64,000 bases of DNA from Gymnopus androsaceus JB14 (taxonomy: Eukaryota > Basidiomycota > Agaricomycetes > Agaricales > Omphalotaceae): positions 1 through 64,000 of the forward strand of contig ML769534.1 of assembly GCA_009733575.1 (NCBI GenBank), written 5' to 3'. Under the pieces are notes generated by a model. The model searched no databases, was not told the origin of the DNA, and was given only the letters and a program-made list of their open reading frames with translations. The translations under genes were made by a program, and so were the position numbers. Below, piece by piece: positions 43,776 through 55,810 of the stretch (position 1 is the stretch's first letter; each line of letters begins with the position of its first letter).

Positions 43776-46700
43776 CTCAGGACTGATGCTGATGTTTGGA
43801 GTAGATTTTCATAACTTGTGCCATTCAGATTAGCTCTGTTATTGAGAAGAAGCTTGACAATGGCTGCATGCCCATTTAATGCTGCAGCACAGAGACAGGT
43901 TCCCCAAAGCATACTGCATTGACATCAGCTCCATTTTCAAGAAGCATTTTCACAATTGTTTCATGGCCATTTGATGCTGCTGCTTGGAGTGGGTTTCCAT
44001 AATATGTGCCATCCACAGCAGCTCCATGACCTAAAAGAAGCTTGACAGTAGCTTCATGCCCATTCAATGCTGCAGCATGGAGACAGGTTGCCCCATACAT
44101 TACTACATTGACATCAGCTCCATTTCTAAGTAGCACTCTCGCAATAGCTTCATGACCCATTGATGCTGCTGCTTGGAGTGGATTTTCATAATCTGCACCA
44201 TTCACATCAGCTCCATGGTTTAGAAGGAGTTTAACAATAGCTTCATGCCCATTCAATGCTGCAGCATGGAGACAAGTTCCCCCATAGAATCCTACATTGA
44301 CATCAGCTCCATTTTCAAGCAGCACTCTCACAATAGCTTCATGACCCATTGATGCAGCTGTCCGAAGTGGATTTTCATAACCTGCAGCATTCACATCAGC
44401 TCCATGGTTCAGAAAGAGCTCAACAATAGCTACATGCCCATTCAATACTGCAGCACGTAGACAGGTTCCCCCATAGAATGCATTGACATTAGCTCCATTT
44501 TTGAGTAGCATTCTCACAATGGCTTTATGACCTATCAATGCTGCTGTTCGAAGTGGATTCTCATAACATGCAACAGTCACATCAGCTCCATGGTCTAGAA
44601 GAAGCTTGATAATAGCTTCATGTCCATTCAATGCTGCAAAATGTAGACAAGTTCCCCCATGGAGTACTATATTGACATCAGCTCCATTTTTTAGTAGCAT
44701 TCTCATAATAGCTTCATGACCCATTGCTGTTGCGGTTTGAGGTAGATTTTCATAAACAGTGCCACTCATATCAAATCCACTATCTAGAAGAAGCTGTACA
44801 AGAGCTTTCGCCCCTCCAGATGCTGCTTCATGGAGGGCAATCCCCAGGATTCTACCCTGTATGTTAAGATTGTCTCTCTTGTCTAGAAGTGTTTTTACGA
44901 CTACTTCATGCCCTTTAGTAGATAATGCTGCTTGAAGTAGAAAAAGCATGACAACGACCGGATTCCTCTCTAATATGGTCCCTTGTAAAGCATTTTGGTA
45001 GTATGGACCCTCACAGATAGCATCAGCTCCATGAGTTACAAGGAACTTGACAACAGCTTCATGCCCCTTAGATGCTGCTTCTTGCAGAGCAGTTCCATAC
45101 CAACTGACCTGTAAACTGATATCAGGCCTGTGGCCTACAAGAAGCTTCACAGTAGTTTCATTCCCACATCTTACTGCAACTTGGATAATATTTTCATAGT
45201 AATCACCTTCTAAATCACCTCCATGTCTCAGCAGGAGCTTGACAATAGCTTCATATCCCTTAGATACAGCTTCTTGCAGAGCAGTTACATACCAGCTGAC
45301 CTGTAAACTGATAGCAGGCCTGCAGCCTAGAAGAAGCTTGACAATAATTTCACTCCCACATCCAACTGCAACCTGGAGGATATTCTCATAGTAATCATCT
45401 TCTAAATCACCTCCATGTCTGAGTAGGAGCTTGACAATAGATTCATCTCCACTGGATACTGCTGAGTGGAGAGCATTTCCAAAATATGAAGGAGGTGTAT
45501 TGACATCTCTACCATTCTTTAGAAGGAGCTCAACAATAACATGGCTCCCTGTGTATATTGCTGCTTGCAAAGCATTTCCATGATGTCCACATTGTGAACA
45601 ATCATCAGCCCCACTGTCCAGAAGCAGCTTGACAGCAATTTGGTGGCCACCTGATGCTGCAGCTTGAAGAGCATATCCATAGTATCCACCTTGTGCATTG
45701 ACATCAGCTCCATTGTCCAGAAAAACCTTCATAATCTTTGCATATCCCATGAATGCTGCTAACTGGAGAGCATTGCCATACTTTCCCCCTTGTACATTGA
45801 CACTCACTCCATTACCTAGTAGGAGCTGCATTACACCTTCATCCATACTCAGTGTGGCTGAATAGAGGGCATTTGAACAGAGAATATTAAGATAATCTGC
45901 ATCCTGTGAATTACCATTGGCACCATGGCTTACAATGTGTTTTACAACGGCTTCACAGCCATTCAAAGCTGCAACTTCAAGGGCATCACTCCGCAGACCT
46001 CTGATATCTCCTCCATGATCTAAAAAAAGCTTAACCATTGCTTCATGGTTATTTGAAACTGCTTCCTGCAGTGCATTTCTATAATTTTTCAGATAACTCC
46101 TGATATGAGTTTCATTGTCTGGAAAAAGTTCAACAATATTCCCATATCCCTTAGAAATAGCCTCATGTAAAGGATTTGCATATCCACCTAAATTCAGATT
46201 GGCCCTATTGTTGAGAAGAAGCTCGACAATCTTCGCATGATTCCTAGAAACTGCAATGTAGAGTCCATATGCATAGCTTCTAGTCCATATCTTGACATTC
46301 TTGAGAAGGATCATGAGCATAGAGTCATAGTTATTAGAGACTGCTGCATATAGAACATTTCCATAGTAACCACCCTGTGCGTTTGCATCAGCCCCGCTTT
46401 CTAAAAGATGCATCACAATAGACCCATTGTTCCTGGATACTGCTGCTTGGAGTGCATTTCCATAGTACCCTCCCTGTCCATTGATTTTGGCACCATTTTG
46501 AAGAAGCAATTCAACTACAGCTTTATGGTCTGCCAGAGCTGCATAATAAATTGGTTTACCAATACTGATCCCTTCTCTCATCTTGGCTAACATGTTATCC
46601 AACCGCTCGGTATTGTCATATCTCCATCCCCTCCAGGTTTCATAATATTCATACATCTGGGCCCAGCTCTCAAATTGATGGGTTCCGTCCTGTAAAAGTT

Positions 46701-48338
46701 CCAAACACAAACCATACAAGGGGTGGTCTGATGTCTTAGGTTGAACTTCTTTTATGTGGGATATCCAATACTTGGCAGCATAGGGTATCAATGGAAATAC
46801 ATGCCAAACATTATCATTCTGAAATGCAGAAGCCTTTAATTTCAACAGATATACAAGACATGCTCGGGCAATGTTATCATGAGCTAATTGGTCATTGATT
46901 TCAAACAAGCCCACTGTCTGAGTCCAGTTGGAGGTATGGATCAAGAACTCCTTCACTGAGTTATGTGACAGCTGAACAAAATTATTTGTGCCAACTGTTA
47001 CAAGATTAGAATCAATGATTAGATGAATTTTGAGGTTTAGTGCATTATTCTGGTCAACTTGGTGAGCTTCCGGATCTACAGCTAAAATATCTGCAACTTG
47101 TTTTAGGTCCAATGGTTCAAATGCATAAGTAAGCCACAGAAGCAGATGATGGGCATCTTTGCCATGTTATGCCTTTGTAGGACCTTTCCATTGCCTGTAT
47201 ATAGGTGGTTTCCAAGTCATGTGGTAGATTTCTTAAAGCTTGCCGAATCATTTTTGGAGTTGTACATTCTTCCAATGTTCTGAGTTGGCAGTCAACCCAG
47301 CGAAATCTAAATATCACCTGTGTAAATAGATTAAAAATATATAAATCAGGTCCTACTTACTGTCCTTGAGATTTTTGAAATAGTGTTTCCATAACTTCAG
47401 AATGCAAACTTCTGCCAAGTTCAATATTCTGAAGCTCAATTTCAAGAAATGTGGCAATATCTTCATAAATCCCAGAATTTGCAGCATCCAGTGTAATTCT
47501 TACAGCAATTTTAGCTACTTTGCTCTCTGGAGAGTAACGGCTTGTAATAGCAATGCAGAACATTTCTGAATGACTTGTGATCCATTTTAAAACCTGGCCC
47601 TGTGCTGCTTTGGTGCATTCATCTAATGCATCAATTATAATATATCCTGTATTTTTCTCTTTCATAATAGTGTTCAGGGTACTTTCCAGTTGCAAATTGG
47701 TGGGCGGAGCAGCTGAAAGGCCACGCTTGCAACTGTGATACAAGTCCTGTAAAGCCTTGTGAATGGAGTGATAATGGAAACCCATATGTTGCAAAAGAGA
47801 CAACAAAAATCCTTGATAAGAAGATTTGGCACCAGAGTTGTCCCTGGAATCAAAATAGTGGGACCACACAGCATCAGGAGCAATTGTGGAAAGATCTTCA
47901 ATAATTGTTGTTCTAAGAGGAAATTTTAGAATCAATAATTGATTCAAACAGTTGAATCAACCCACGACAACACAGTTTTCCCTGACCCAGCTAGAAAATA
48001 ACATTGAAGACATATATCATTGTTAAAGAGGTGAAAGCCATACCTTTACCTTGGATCCATAGCATACTAGGTCCATTTTTCCACTTGACATAATCTGGAT
48101 GGTTGAGTATCCATTGTCCAGTTCCAGCTGCTTTCTTGTTTGTAGCTGCAGTGAAATTAATGAAGCAATTTGGAGCACTTAGCCAATTGTGAATCTTCTG
48201 CTCTAAGTGCTCTTCATCATTTGCTAAACAGCATCTAATTGAGAGCAACCCATTGAATAAAAAAGTTTGACTTGAAAACTTACACATAAGGATGAATTGG
48301 CCACCATGGATCTCAAAATTTGAAGCATTTGGAAACAA
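43718..48338 (-). pseudogene. NACHT-ankyrin NLR-like protein, frame damaged
   Basis: Fungal NACHT-ankyrin proteins are NLR-like STAND NTPases linked to non-self recognition. N-terminal MFPNASNFEIHGGQF and linker GTGQWILNHPDYVKWK are typical. The P-loop GKAGSGKTVLS spans an intron (47991-48043); a second intron (near 47890-47967) leads to TTIIEDLSTIAPDAVW. Walker B is GYIIIDALDEC. After another intron (47320-47370) comes RWVDCQLRTL and NLPHDLETTY, then KDAHHLLLWLTYAFEPLDL, which is reached only after two one-base frame changes at about 47140-47165. The long frame 47112-43876 has roughly 25-30 ankyrin repeats (GHEAIVKLLLNHGADVN type). Near the 3' end a missing base at about 43905 ends the frame; the next repeat continues out of frame (TCLCAAALNGHAAIVKLLLN) until a solo LTR. 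Unless the shifts are sequence errors, the gene is inactive. Confidence 0.8.
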
Positions 48339-48812
48339 GCTGTGATAGATGTAGAGTCATTGTCAATTTTCAAAGCTATAGCTTTGAGATTTACCTAGGA
48401 CTAGAATAGTTATGGATTGATACAGGTTTTTCACTTCAAATGTCAAGGGAAAGGTTGCCCAATGTCATTACCCTTCAATGTTCCATTATTGCTAAGATTA
48501 CTTACCTGTTCACTTGTCTCGACATGATTGTGATGGGGGGGGAAAAACTATCAGCTCTATATATATACTCAACGGGCGCTAAAGTGTTACGGATCTTGAC
48601 GCTTACTCGTTGAATGACATTGAAAATTGACATTGACAGGTTTGATTAAAATGTGTCGTGGTAATGCCCGTTGCATATGGTTCTGGGTGTCGCCCGAAAG
48701 TCTGAATGTTTATTTGTACATGACGCTGTGTATTCCATTGAATCCTTCCCGTAATGCCGCAATCAAGCTTTTTTCCACTTCCACTTAAGCCGGGTCGCTC
48801 TTTTTTTTGTCG

Positions 48813-49459
48813 ATGTCTCGTAGTTTGAGCCAGGACATTCGGAGACGTATCGTTCACTGGCGCATAGAGGAAGGACGCGAAATTCACGAGATTGCTCAAT
48901 TAGCTGGGTGCTGTGACAATACAGTTTACACTATTCTCCGCATGTACCGTGAATCAGGCGAACTGCATAACGTTAATGCTATTCCTTATGGTCGTCCTCG
49001 AATCCTCAATTCTGGAGACAAAGCATATATCCTTTCCATACTAAAAGCCATGCCATCGCTCTTTCTGGATGAAATTCAAGATTGTCTTTGGAACCATCGC
49101 TATGTCGATGTCTCACTCTCAACCATTAGCAGAGCATTGCGAGGTATGTGAGTAGCAAGAAGGTCACACGGTATGCTCTGCAGCAGAATACTACCCTTCG
49201 CGCTGTATGGACGGCAGAGAGTGGTGACATTCCATGAGAATACATTGTCTGGCTTGACGAAAGTGGTATCGAGCATAAAAACTATCAACGGGACCACGGT
49301 TGGTCTTTTCTTGGGCAGGCTTGCCAACGACGGGCAATCTTTCTATGGGGAGAGAGGTTCTCGGTTCTCCCTGTCGTCAGCCTTAGCTGTTATCCTGACT
49401 GCTTGGACTCGGGATATAACCACAAGTTCCAAACTCTTCACCAGGGATAAGACCATATA
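48813..49459 (+). pseudogene. Tc1/mariner-type transposase, N-terminal part
   Basis: The ATG at 48813 opens MSRSLSQDIRRRIVHWRIEE, then an HTH (EIHEIAQLAGCCDNTVYTIL) and a second HTH-like part with YGRPRIL, DEIQDCLWN and STISRALRG, as in fungal Tc1/mariner (DDE_3) transposases. After a stop at 49149 it continues in another frame with WLDESGIEHK, holding the first catalytic Asp, then GWSFLGQACQRRAIF and RFSVLPVV. The second Asp and the last acidic residue are missing because a 2.5-kb element interrupts the sequence at 49460. Right of that element no obvious continuation is seen. Confidence 0.75.
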
Positions 49460-51987
49460 CGGTTGCCGAGCAGGCTCAGCTTGAGATTTTAGTCCAGAGC
49501 TCGAAGCAAATGTTTATGTGACGTTGCCGCTAATACAAATGCCATAACTGTCCATAACTATAATCTACAGGGTTCCGGGACGGTGGCTGTGCCTCCGGGG
49601 AGCGCGTTAGCGCTCATTCGCGTCGCGTCAGTCTTGCTTCTGCTCTCCCTTACTTCTGCTCTCTCTCACCCTTGGGTCCCAAATAGAAGTAGAAGTCTTC
49701 TCTCTCTGATCCCACGCCTTCTTCACCCCCAGACCACAAGTAAGTAGTATACATGCCAGTGCATTCCATATTGCTGCACCCCTCCATCCTTGAGTCACAA
49801 GTGAGGGAGGTCTGGATTACCTCTTGTGAAGATTCTCATGAAATGGATCATCCCTGGGGCGCACAATTTTCCATTGACAATTGGCTTAGCAGATGGAAGT
49901 TTGCATAGTATGGATAATTCTATTCACCAACCCCGCTGCCCGAACACAATTCCTCATTTTGACACAAATCATAACAACCCGGCCTACAGACTGTTTTCAT
50001 TGAAGTTGTGAAGCAGCGGAGGCTCCGGTGAATTAGAATATTTAAATTTAGCACCAGCTGTACGCATAATAATATCTCTTTCCCAGGTACCGGTGCCGTG
50101 TGGCATCAACATCCAGCGAAAGTGCGTGATTTGCATCTTCGCTTCTGCACCCATCATTGTTGTTCCCAGTTTTCGTTCATCTGTCTTTTGCATATAATAT
50201 TCACCAATAATTTCACCTTATACTGTACCATTTTGATCAAGTGTTCATCCAGGATGATGCATGATGCATTGACACCACCAGTTCATTGGTTCATTGACCT
50301 CAATGATGCATGATGCAGAAAAATTTGAGTTCAGTTCACCACAAATTTAGTGCTTGTCCAGAGCGCAATATACTTGAAATAGTTTGTTGTGAGCCGAGGA
50401 AACAATAATAGCTAATTGTACAGCATTTTTTGATAGCCAATGCAGCTGTACATGGGGAAAAAAACAGCCGCAAACAGAAAATTTATTATCTAGGTAGAAA
50501 AATGATGGATTTAATATTAGTTCAGAGGCACATATGATGCATGATGAATTTGGATTTTAGTTCAGTTCAGAGGCACCCATGATGCATGACTGAACACTCA
50601 ATTGAAATGGTACAGTACACCATCTAATCCTCGCATTTCTGCACCACAAGCAACAGCCCAACCCTCACGCTCACCTCTACATACTGAACACGGCAGCGAG
50701 ACGACACTGGACAGCAGGTCATTGTAGGGACAGGTGTCCTATGGTTCCACGTATGTAGTTTGATTACCAGCATGTGTATATATCACAGACCATGGTTGTC
50801 TCGTGAGTATCCAGCCTCCATATCCCATCACAGTACAGCCTCTTTGGAATAAATTCATTTAATTGGTTGCTTGTGACATTCTCGGCGGGGCTCTGCAGAG
50901 GGCTCTGCCTATCGCACTAGGGCTGCTCCAGAGGCAACTCATTGAAGGAGGGTTGTAGCAGGATTGTGTTTGAGCAGTGGGGTTGGTTAATAGAATTATC
51001 CGCATAGTATGCCAGTCTCAGAATGAGTGTTTTATTGTTATAAACCATAACCTTCCGATCATAACTGTATCACTGACTACATATAGCTTCAAAAGGCATC
51101 CCGAGAGTTGATTAAATTTGTCTTATCTTCATAAATCAGTTGGAAATCAGATTTTTTAACTATGCACCTTTCGGAGGAGGTGAGATCATGATAATACATG
51201 ATAGCAAGTATCATATACATTGGACCATAATTATGCTACTAAGTATTGGCATGCATGAAGTAGCACTTGAGAAGTAATAAAGTCTTAAATACTCAAGAAG
51301 TATACATAGATAATAGAATAGTACTTACAGTTGGTCCTGGACCCTGGTAGGTTGGCTGCTTTCCTTCTCAATTTCAAAGCACAACAGAATACTGAATCTT
51401 TCAGGATTTTTTTCCCAGGAATGTACTCCAATGATTTCTTCAAATATAGATTTGCTGTGACTGAAGCACATTATTTTATATCATGTACTTGACTCACTAT
51501 TTCAAAGCTTATGTATGCTCCACACTGCACAGAGATCCCTCAAATTATACTCATACTATGCCATGCTCCATCTCTACAGCCTGAGGCGAGTCCCCTTCCG
51601 TACGAGTAGAAAGCATATTATTCATTGATTCGCTCCAAGTCAGTGTACTTTCATGATCAGGCCCTTCCCACTTGACAACCTCATAGCTGGTGTGATTCTA
51701 TTCATCCCTGGAAGCTTCACCCCAATTTTGGTAAATCTCTTGCTGCAAGGGACCTGAAGGGTGAGAGAGAGCAGAAGCAAGAGAGAGCTGAGGAAAGAAT
51801 GATGCGAGGCATCGACTGACGCGACGCGAATGAGCGCTAACGCGCTCCCCGGAGGCACAGCCACCGTCCCGGAACCCTGTCGATTATAGTTATGGACAGT
51901 TATGGCATTTGTATTAGCGGCAACGTCACATAAACATTTGCTTCGAGCTCTGGACTAAAATCTCAAGCTGAGCCTGCTCGGCAACCG
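49460..51987. mobile_element. 2.5-kb non-autonomous element with about 200-bp TIRs and TA duplication
   Basis: CGGTTGCCGAGCAGGCTCAG at 49460 is the start of an inverted repeat whose partner ends at 51987 (CTGAGCCTGCTCGGCAACCG). The arms are nearly identical for about 180 bp, to GCGTCGCGTCAGTC, and remain related for about 220 bp. TA flanks both ends (49458-49459, 51988-51989), as in Tc1/mariner-like insertion. The interior is AT-rich with scattered GATGCATGATGCA words (50255-50590) and no transposase-like frame, so it must depend on an enzyme made elsewhere. Confidence 0.85.
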
Positions 51988-52019
51988 TACCATAGCCCTC
52001 AATGCACAAAGGGATATTA

Positions 52020-52295
52020 CCATGCACCCTTATTAAAGGGTGCGCATGAACAAATCCCTAGTGCCTGTTGTGGTCAAGCACTCGTGACTTTCCCGCTCTT
52101 TCCCAAATGGGACACGGTGCGCCCAGTCCCAAATTGGAATCGGCGCGCGCCCGGGGGACCTGTCCGAAACAGCCGTAATCTCAGCCAAAATTAATGGCAG
52201 GAGCATGAATCGAACGGTAGGTCTCTTGGACATACACTAATTAAGCGCCAGGTACGAGTTCCATATAGCAGGTTAATCCACTAGGCCAAGACAGC
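52020..52295 (-). mobile_element. tRNA-derived SINE-like sequence
   Basis: On the minus strand TGGCCTAGTGG (52278-52288) matches the pol III A box (TRGCNNAGTGG) perfectly, and CGTTCGATTCA (52206-52216) matches the B box (GGTTCGANTCC) at 9 of 11. The spacing of about 60-70 bp suits a tRNA with a long variable arm. The arms do not fold into a proper acceptor and T stem, so this is not a working tRNA. GC-rich non-tRNA sequence (CCCCCGGGCGCGCGCCGATT) follows, as in a SINE body. No poly-A or target duplication is identified. Confidence 0.45.
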
Positions 52296-52739
52296 AACAC
52301 AATATAGGTTCTCAATCTTGTAATAACGGTTATCTTTTCGTCACTCCTATCCATGTACTGCCCACAGCTTTTGTTTGCTCAATATATATATATATATATT
52401 GTATTCCTAGAACAATCAATTACGCTAGACGGACAGCCATCATACGCATGAAAGGCAATGGTTCCATGTGTGGTAGTCCGGCGGGTGAGAATTTCACCAG
52501 AGGGTGTAGGGAGGAAAGTTGTTGAAGGGGAAAGGAGGGAGAAGTCTCGATGAATGAGAAAAAGATCGCCTGAGTTCGGTTAACCATCTGGATGACTTGG
52601 TTATGGAGATGATGTCTCCTGCAAAGACCTGTAAAAGATAGGTTAGATTGTACATCGAATTTCCTCCACAGTTACCTTTTCCTTCGTCATCTCATCGAAT
52701 CATCTTTCCGCCCATCTCGTATACAGTCTCCATATTTGT

Positions 52740-54110
52740 CGTTTTGTTGGTATGTCAAATATGGCGGAAATGTTGTCGACCTACATAACATGGTTAAGTG
52801 TGAATTAAAGAAGATGTTGAGCAAAAAAAAACACATACATTGCGTTCTGTCACACGAGTGTTCAACCCGTTCAATGACGAGATAAAAGGCTTGAGCGAAA
52901 TCACAACGGCTGCTTCCTTGAGATCGAGGAACTTGGGCCGCAATGCTTCATTCACTACAAAGAGCGCATTATTAATCAGTCAAAGACACAAGTGACAAGA
53001 AATCCATCCCATGGGTACTCACAGCTCTTATTATCCACCAACACAACATCCGCTTTTGGAAACAACTCCGCCACTCTCGCACTCCCCAGCATATGACCTT
53101 CATCCAGCTCAGTCTCGCCACAAGTCACTCCCCACATCCTACACCGAATCTTGAACTGCTCCACCATCTCCCTCGCCACCTGCGCAGGACCTGGCACAAG
53201 CACAATCCCATAGCTCCTACACCCTGTCTGCAGCGCAGCCTGAACCACCACATTCCCCACACCCGGTCCCAAATCCAGCAACAATGAATCCTGGTTCAAC
53301 TTCATCAAAGCCAGAATCTTGCACACCAAACTCGGCATGAGCTCTCTATACACTTTACTACTGAAAGCTTTGGACTTTCGTAGTTTAGCGATATTGGGAC
53401 CCACAAAGCGCTGGTGGTTTTCGTTGATGATGCGCATGAGGACTTTTTGGGGTAGACCGCCGTTGTAGGTCCATGTCTGAATGTGGTTTCAAAGCGAGTT
53501 GGGTGAAACCTCTTTGAAGGGGTCGGCGTCGAGGTCGGGGTATTTGAACGTGCGGAAGATTTTGTTTATTTCTGCAATTGTTTTGAACAGGAGCGGGCCA
53601 TCTCGGGCATTGATAGTACGCTGGACGGCACGGCAATAGTTTATGCGGGGTCGCGGAGGAGCTTCATTGGACAAGGATTCGAGGGATTTTAGAGAAAGAT
53701 AATGAGGCAGAGGAGGCAGAGCCTTTGGAATTTGGTGGAGAAGGTGAAGGTGAAGGAGGGGAGAAAAAGCCTTGAATAAGAGGTCGTTGGGTACAGTCCC
53801 AATCTGGGCTCGCTGACTAGGAGTAAAATAGTCTGTGAACGCAGGTACGAGAAAAGATTTTGGGCTACGGAGAAGGAAAAAGAAAACTTACATTCCACTA
53901 TTGTATACAGTGTTTTCTCGAGGTACATCATAGGAATATAGTGGTCTTTATCTTTGCGCGCGAGGAGAATGAATCTACACAAAACATTAGCCACAAAAAA
54001 TGCGGTGATTGAGCGACACGGACCTTTCGGAAGCAGCATCATTCGGGTATTCCAGTTCAACAACTGGATAGTTTGTTTCATGCGGTTCAAAAACTTGTTG
54101 CCGGCATCAT
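52740..54110 (-). pseudogene. DOT1-like histone H3K79 methyltransferase, degenerate
   Basis: Dot1 methylates nucleosomal H3 lysine 79. The minus strand reads, across GT-AG introns, NYPVVELEYPNDAASE / RFILLARKDKDHYIP, LEKTLYTIVE, then RINYCRAVQRTINARDGPLL and KYPDLDADPFKEV. A TGA in frame follows (53489-53491), then NENHQRFVGPNIAKL, FSSKVYRELMPSLV, the SAM site LLDLGPGVGNVVVQAALQTG, CRSYGIVLVPGPAQVA, FKIRCRMWGVTCGETEL, ADVVLVDNKS and LNEALRPKFLDLKEAAVVIS. Several residues differ from what I expect of the family: GPGVGN for GSGVGN, GIVLVPGP where an acidic residue (GIELMPGP) normally contacts the SAM ribose, and loss of residues after DNK. The C-terminus breaks off after VDNISAIFDI. With the stop this is most likely an inactive extra copy. 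Confidence 0.8.
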
Positions 54111-55810
54111 TAGTATTCGAAAAATCTATCAAACAATATGAGAGAGGAATAAATGATAAAACTTGGGACTAACACGTTGTGTATGATTTCCAAAGCAGGT
54201 TACGCACAACCTTCTCTGAGCTTACAAGCACGTATAGAGGCCAGAGACACACTGAGCAGCTGGAAGGGAGCAATGATTGGCATTAAGTGCTCAAACTGCT
54301 TGGGTTTTCGATGTTTACGTGTCATTTCATTGATGGTTGTGGTAAAGGATGGCAATCAACGGAACTCCGGAATTACGGCTGATCCAAAATGGGCTGATGT
54401 GAAGGACGCTACAAGTGTGCAGATGTGAAGGACGCCATGTTTATGGTCCTCTCCTTCCTAGTCGTCCTTCCCAAGGCTGGATGCTGGATGTAGTTATAAA
54501 AGACAAGATACACGAAACGTAAATGTCAAAGCGGTCAAAGCGGTCTCAATTCAAACTCTATCTACATAGACCATCTCATTCAGTGACTCCGATCGCAATT
54601 GATTAGAGGTTACGATACTTACTCAAGCGCACCTCTCCTGTAAGGACCAACTCAATCAGCTCTTCATATTCCACTAAAGTCTTTGATGCACATTTTAGTT
54701 ACCCCGGTTTGTCTTCTAAAACTTGATGAAAATTATCATTAACACCATATTGAAAGAGATCCAACTTTGAGCAACCGAAGGTGTTTTGTCCCGTCCTTGT
54801 AAGAAGTGTATAACTGTACTTACCTCACCCAAACCTCACCACATATTTGCCTTTTTTTCTAACTGATTGCGAGACAATGTTCTGAATTCCTTGTTCGCGG
54901 GAGGCAAATTCCTGAAAAGAACCTATAAGTACAGCATCAAATTTAGACTCACAGCAACAATCTCACCTCGATCATAATGTCGTATAATTTGGACCAGTTG
55001 AGAATGAGAATGCGCTCAGAAGAACGAACTCGATCGGAGTCGATCCTAGATGTAAGTATTCCGCATATATTGTATTATATCGTAAGTTATACTTGGGCCC
55101 TTGGTTAGCAATTGTGCGTTAAACCACCATGACTGCATTGTTTGAGCTTGATTCTCCAACAAATGAATTATCGAAATGATACCACCTATTGTTCATATAT
55201 AGCTTTGCACATATGCTCGAAAATGACCCCAAGACTCACTGATATTTGTCTCTAGTCCATCGCTTAGAACAACGGACTCGATTCTAGATGTACAGTATTC
55301 AGAATGAAATATAATTTTATCATCGATATTTTATTCACTACATATAATTTTTGGATAGTACAGACTAAAAACCAAGAGGATGCGGAAAAAAAATTTAGAC
55401 ACAGACTCATATATGGGTAGTTTTCTGCGCTGAAACAACGGTGTTTGAATTTTTGAAAAATAACCAGTTTGGAGAGATATGCATCGTTTTCCTGCAAACT
55501 GAGCGTCTGTTGAGCCTCCGAACACAAGCGCTCATAGCGCTGGTGAAAGAATACAAATATGTCTCACGGAGGGTGGTCATCGATCTAAGCGGAGTTAGTG
55601 TCCGAATTAACATTCCCATCCTCTTGCTAAAACATGTACTGAAGCGATCCCGGTGCATCCGGATGATATCTGATATCATCTCACTGCATGAGACTGTCGT
55701 TTGAAACGACGAGCTAGAAAGGAACACCCATTAAGCGCCTACGGACCGCGTTTCCGAACGTGATTGTTTGGCATTCTCACGGTTGAACTTTGTTCATTCA
55801 GCGCGACGGA
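54111..55810. other. no gene recognised
   Basis: Several frames of 60-106 codons on both strands (for example 54153-54428, and the overlapping pair 55407-55727 minus and 55441-55704 plus) carry no recognised domain. A short plus-strand start at 54979 (MSYNLDQLRMRMRSEERTR) is followed by a possible donor site but leads nowhere clear. Confidence 0.4.

Noticed and set aside
50040..51900. Short frames within the 2.5-kb TIR element as possible transposase
   Set aside because: None exceeds about 75 codons or contains DDE or HTH landmarks; the longest starts within the TIR itself.
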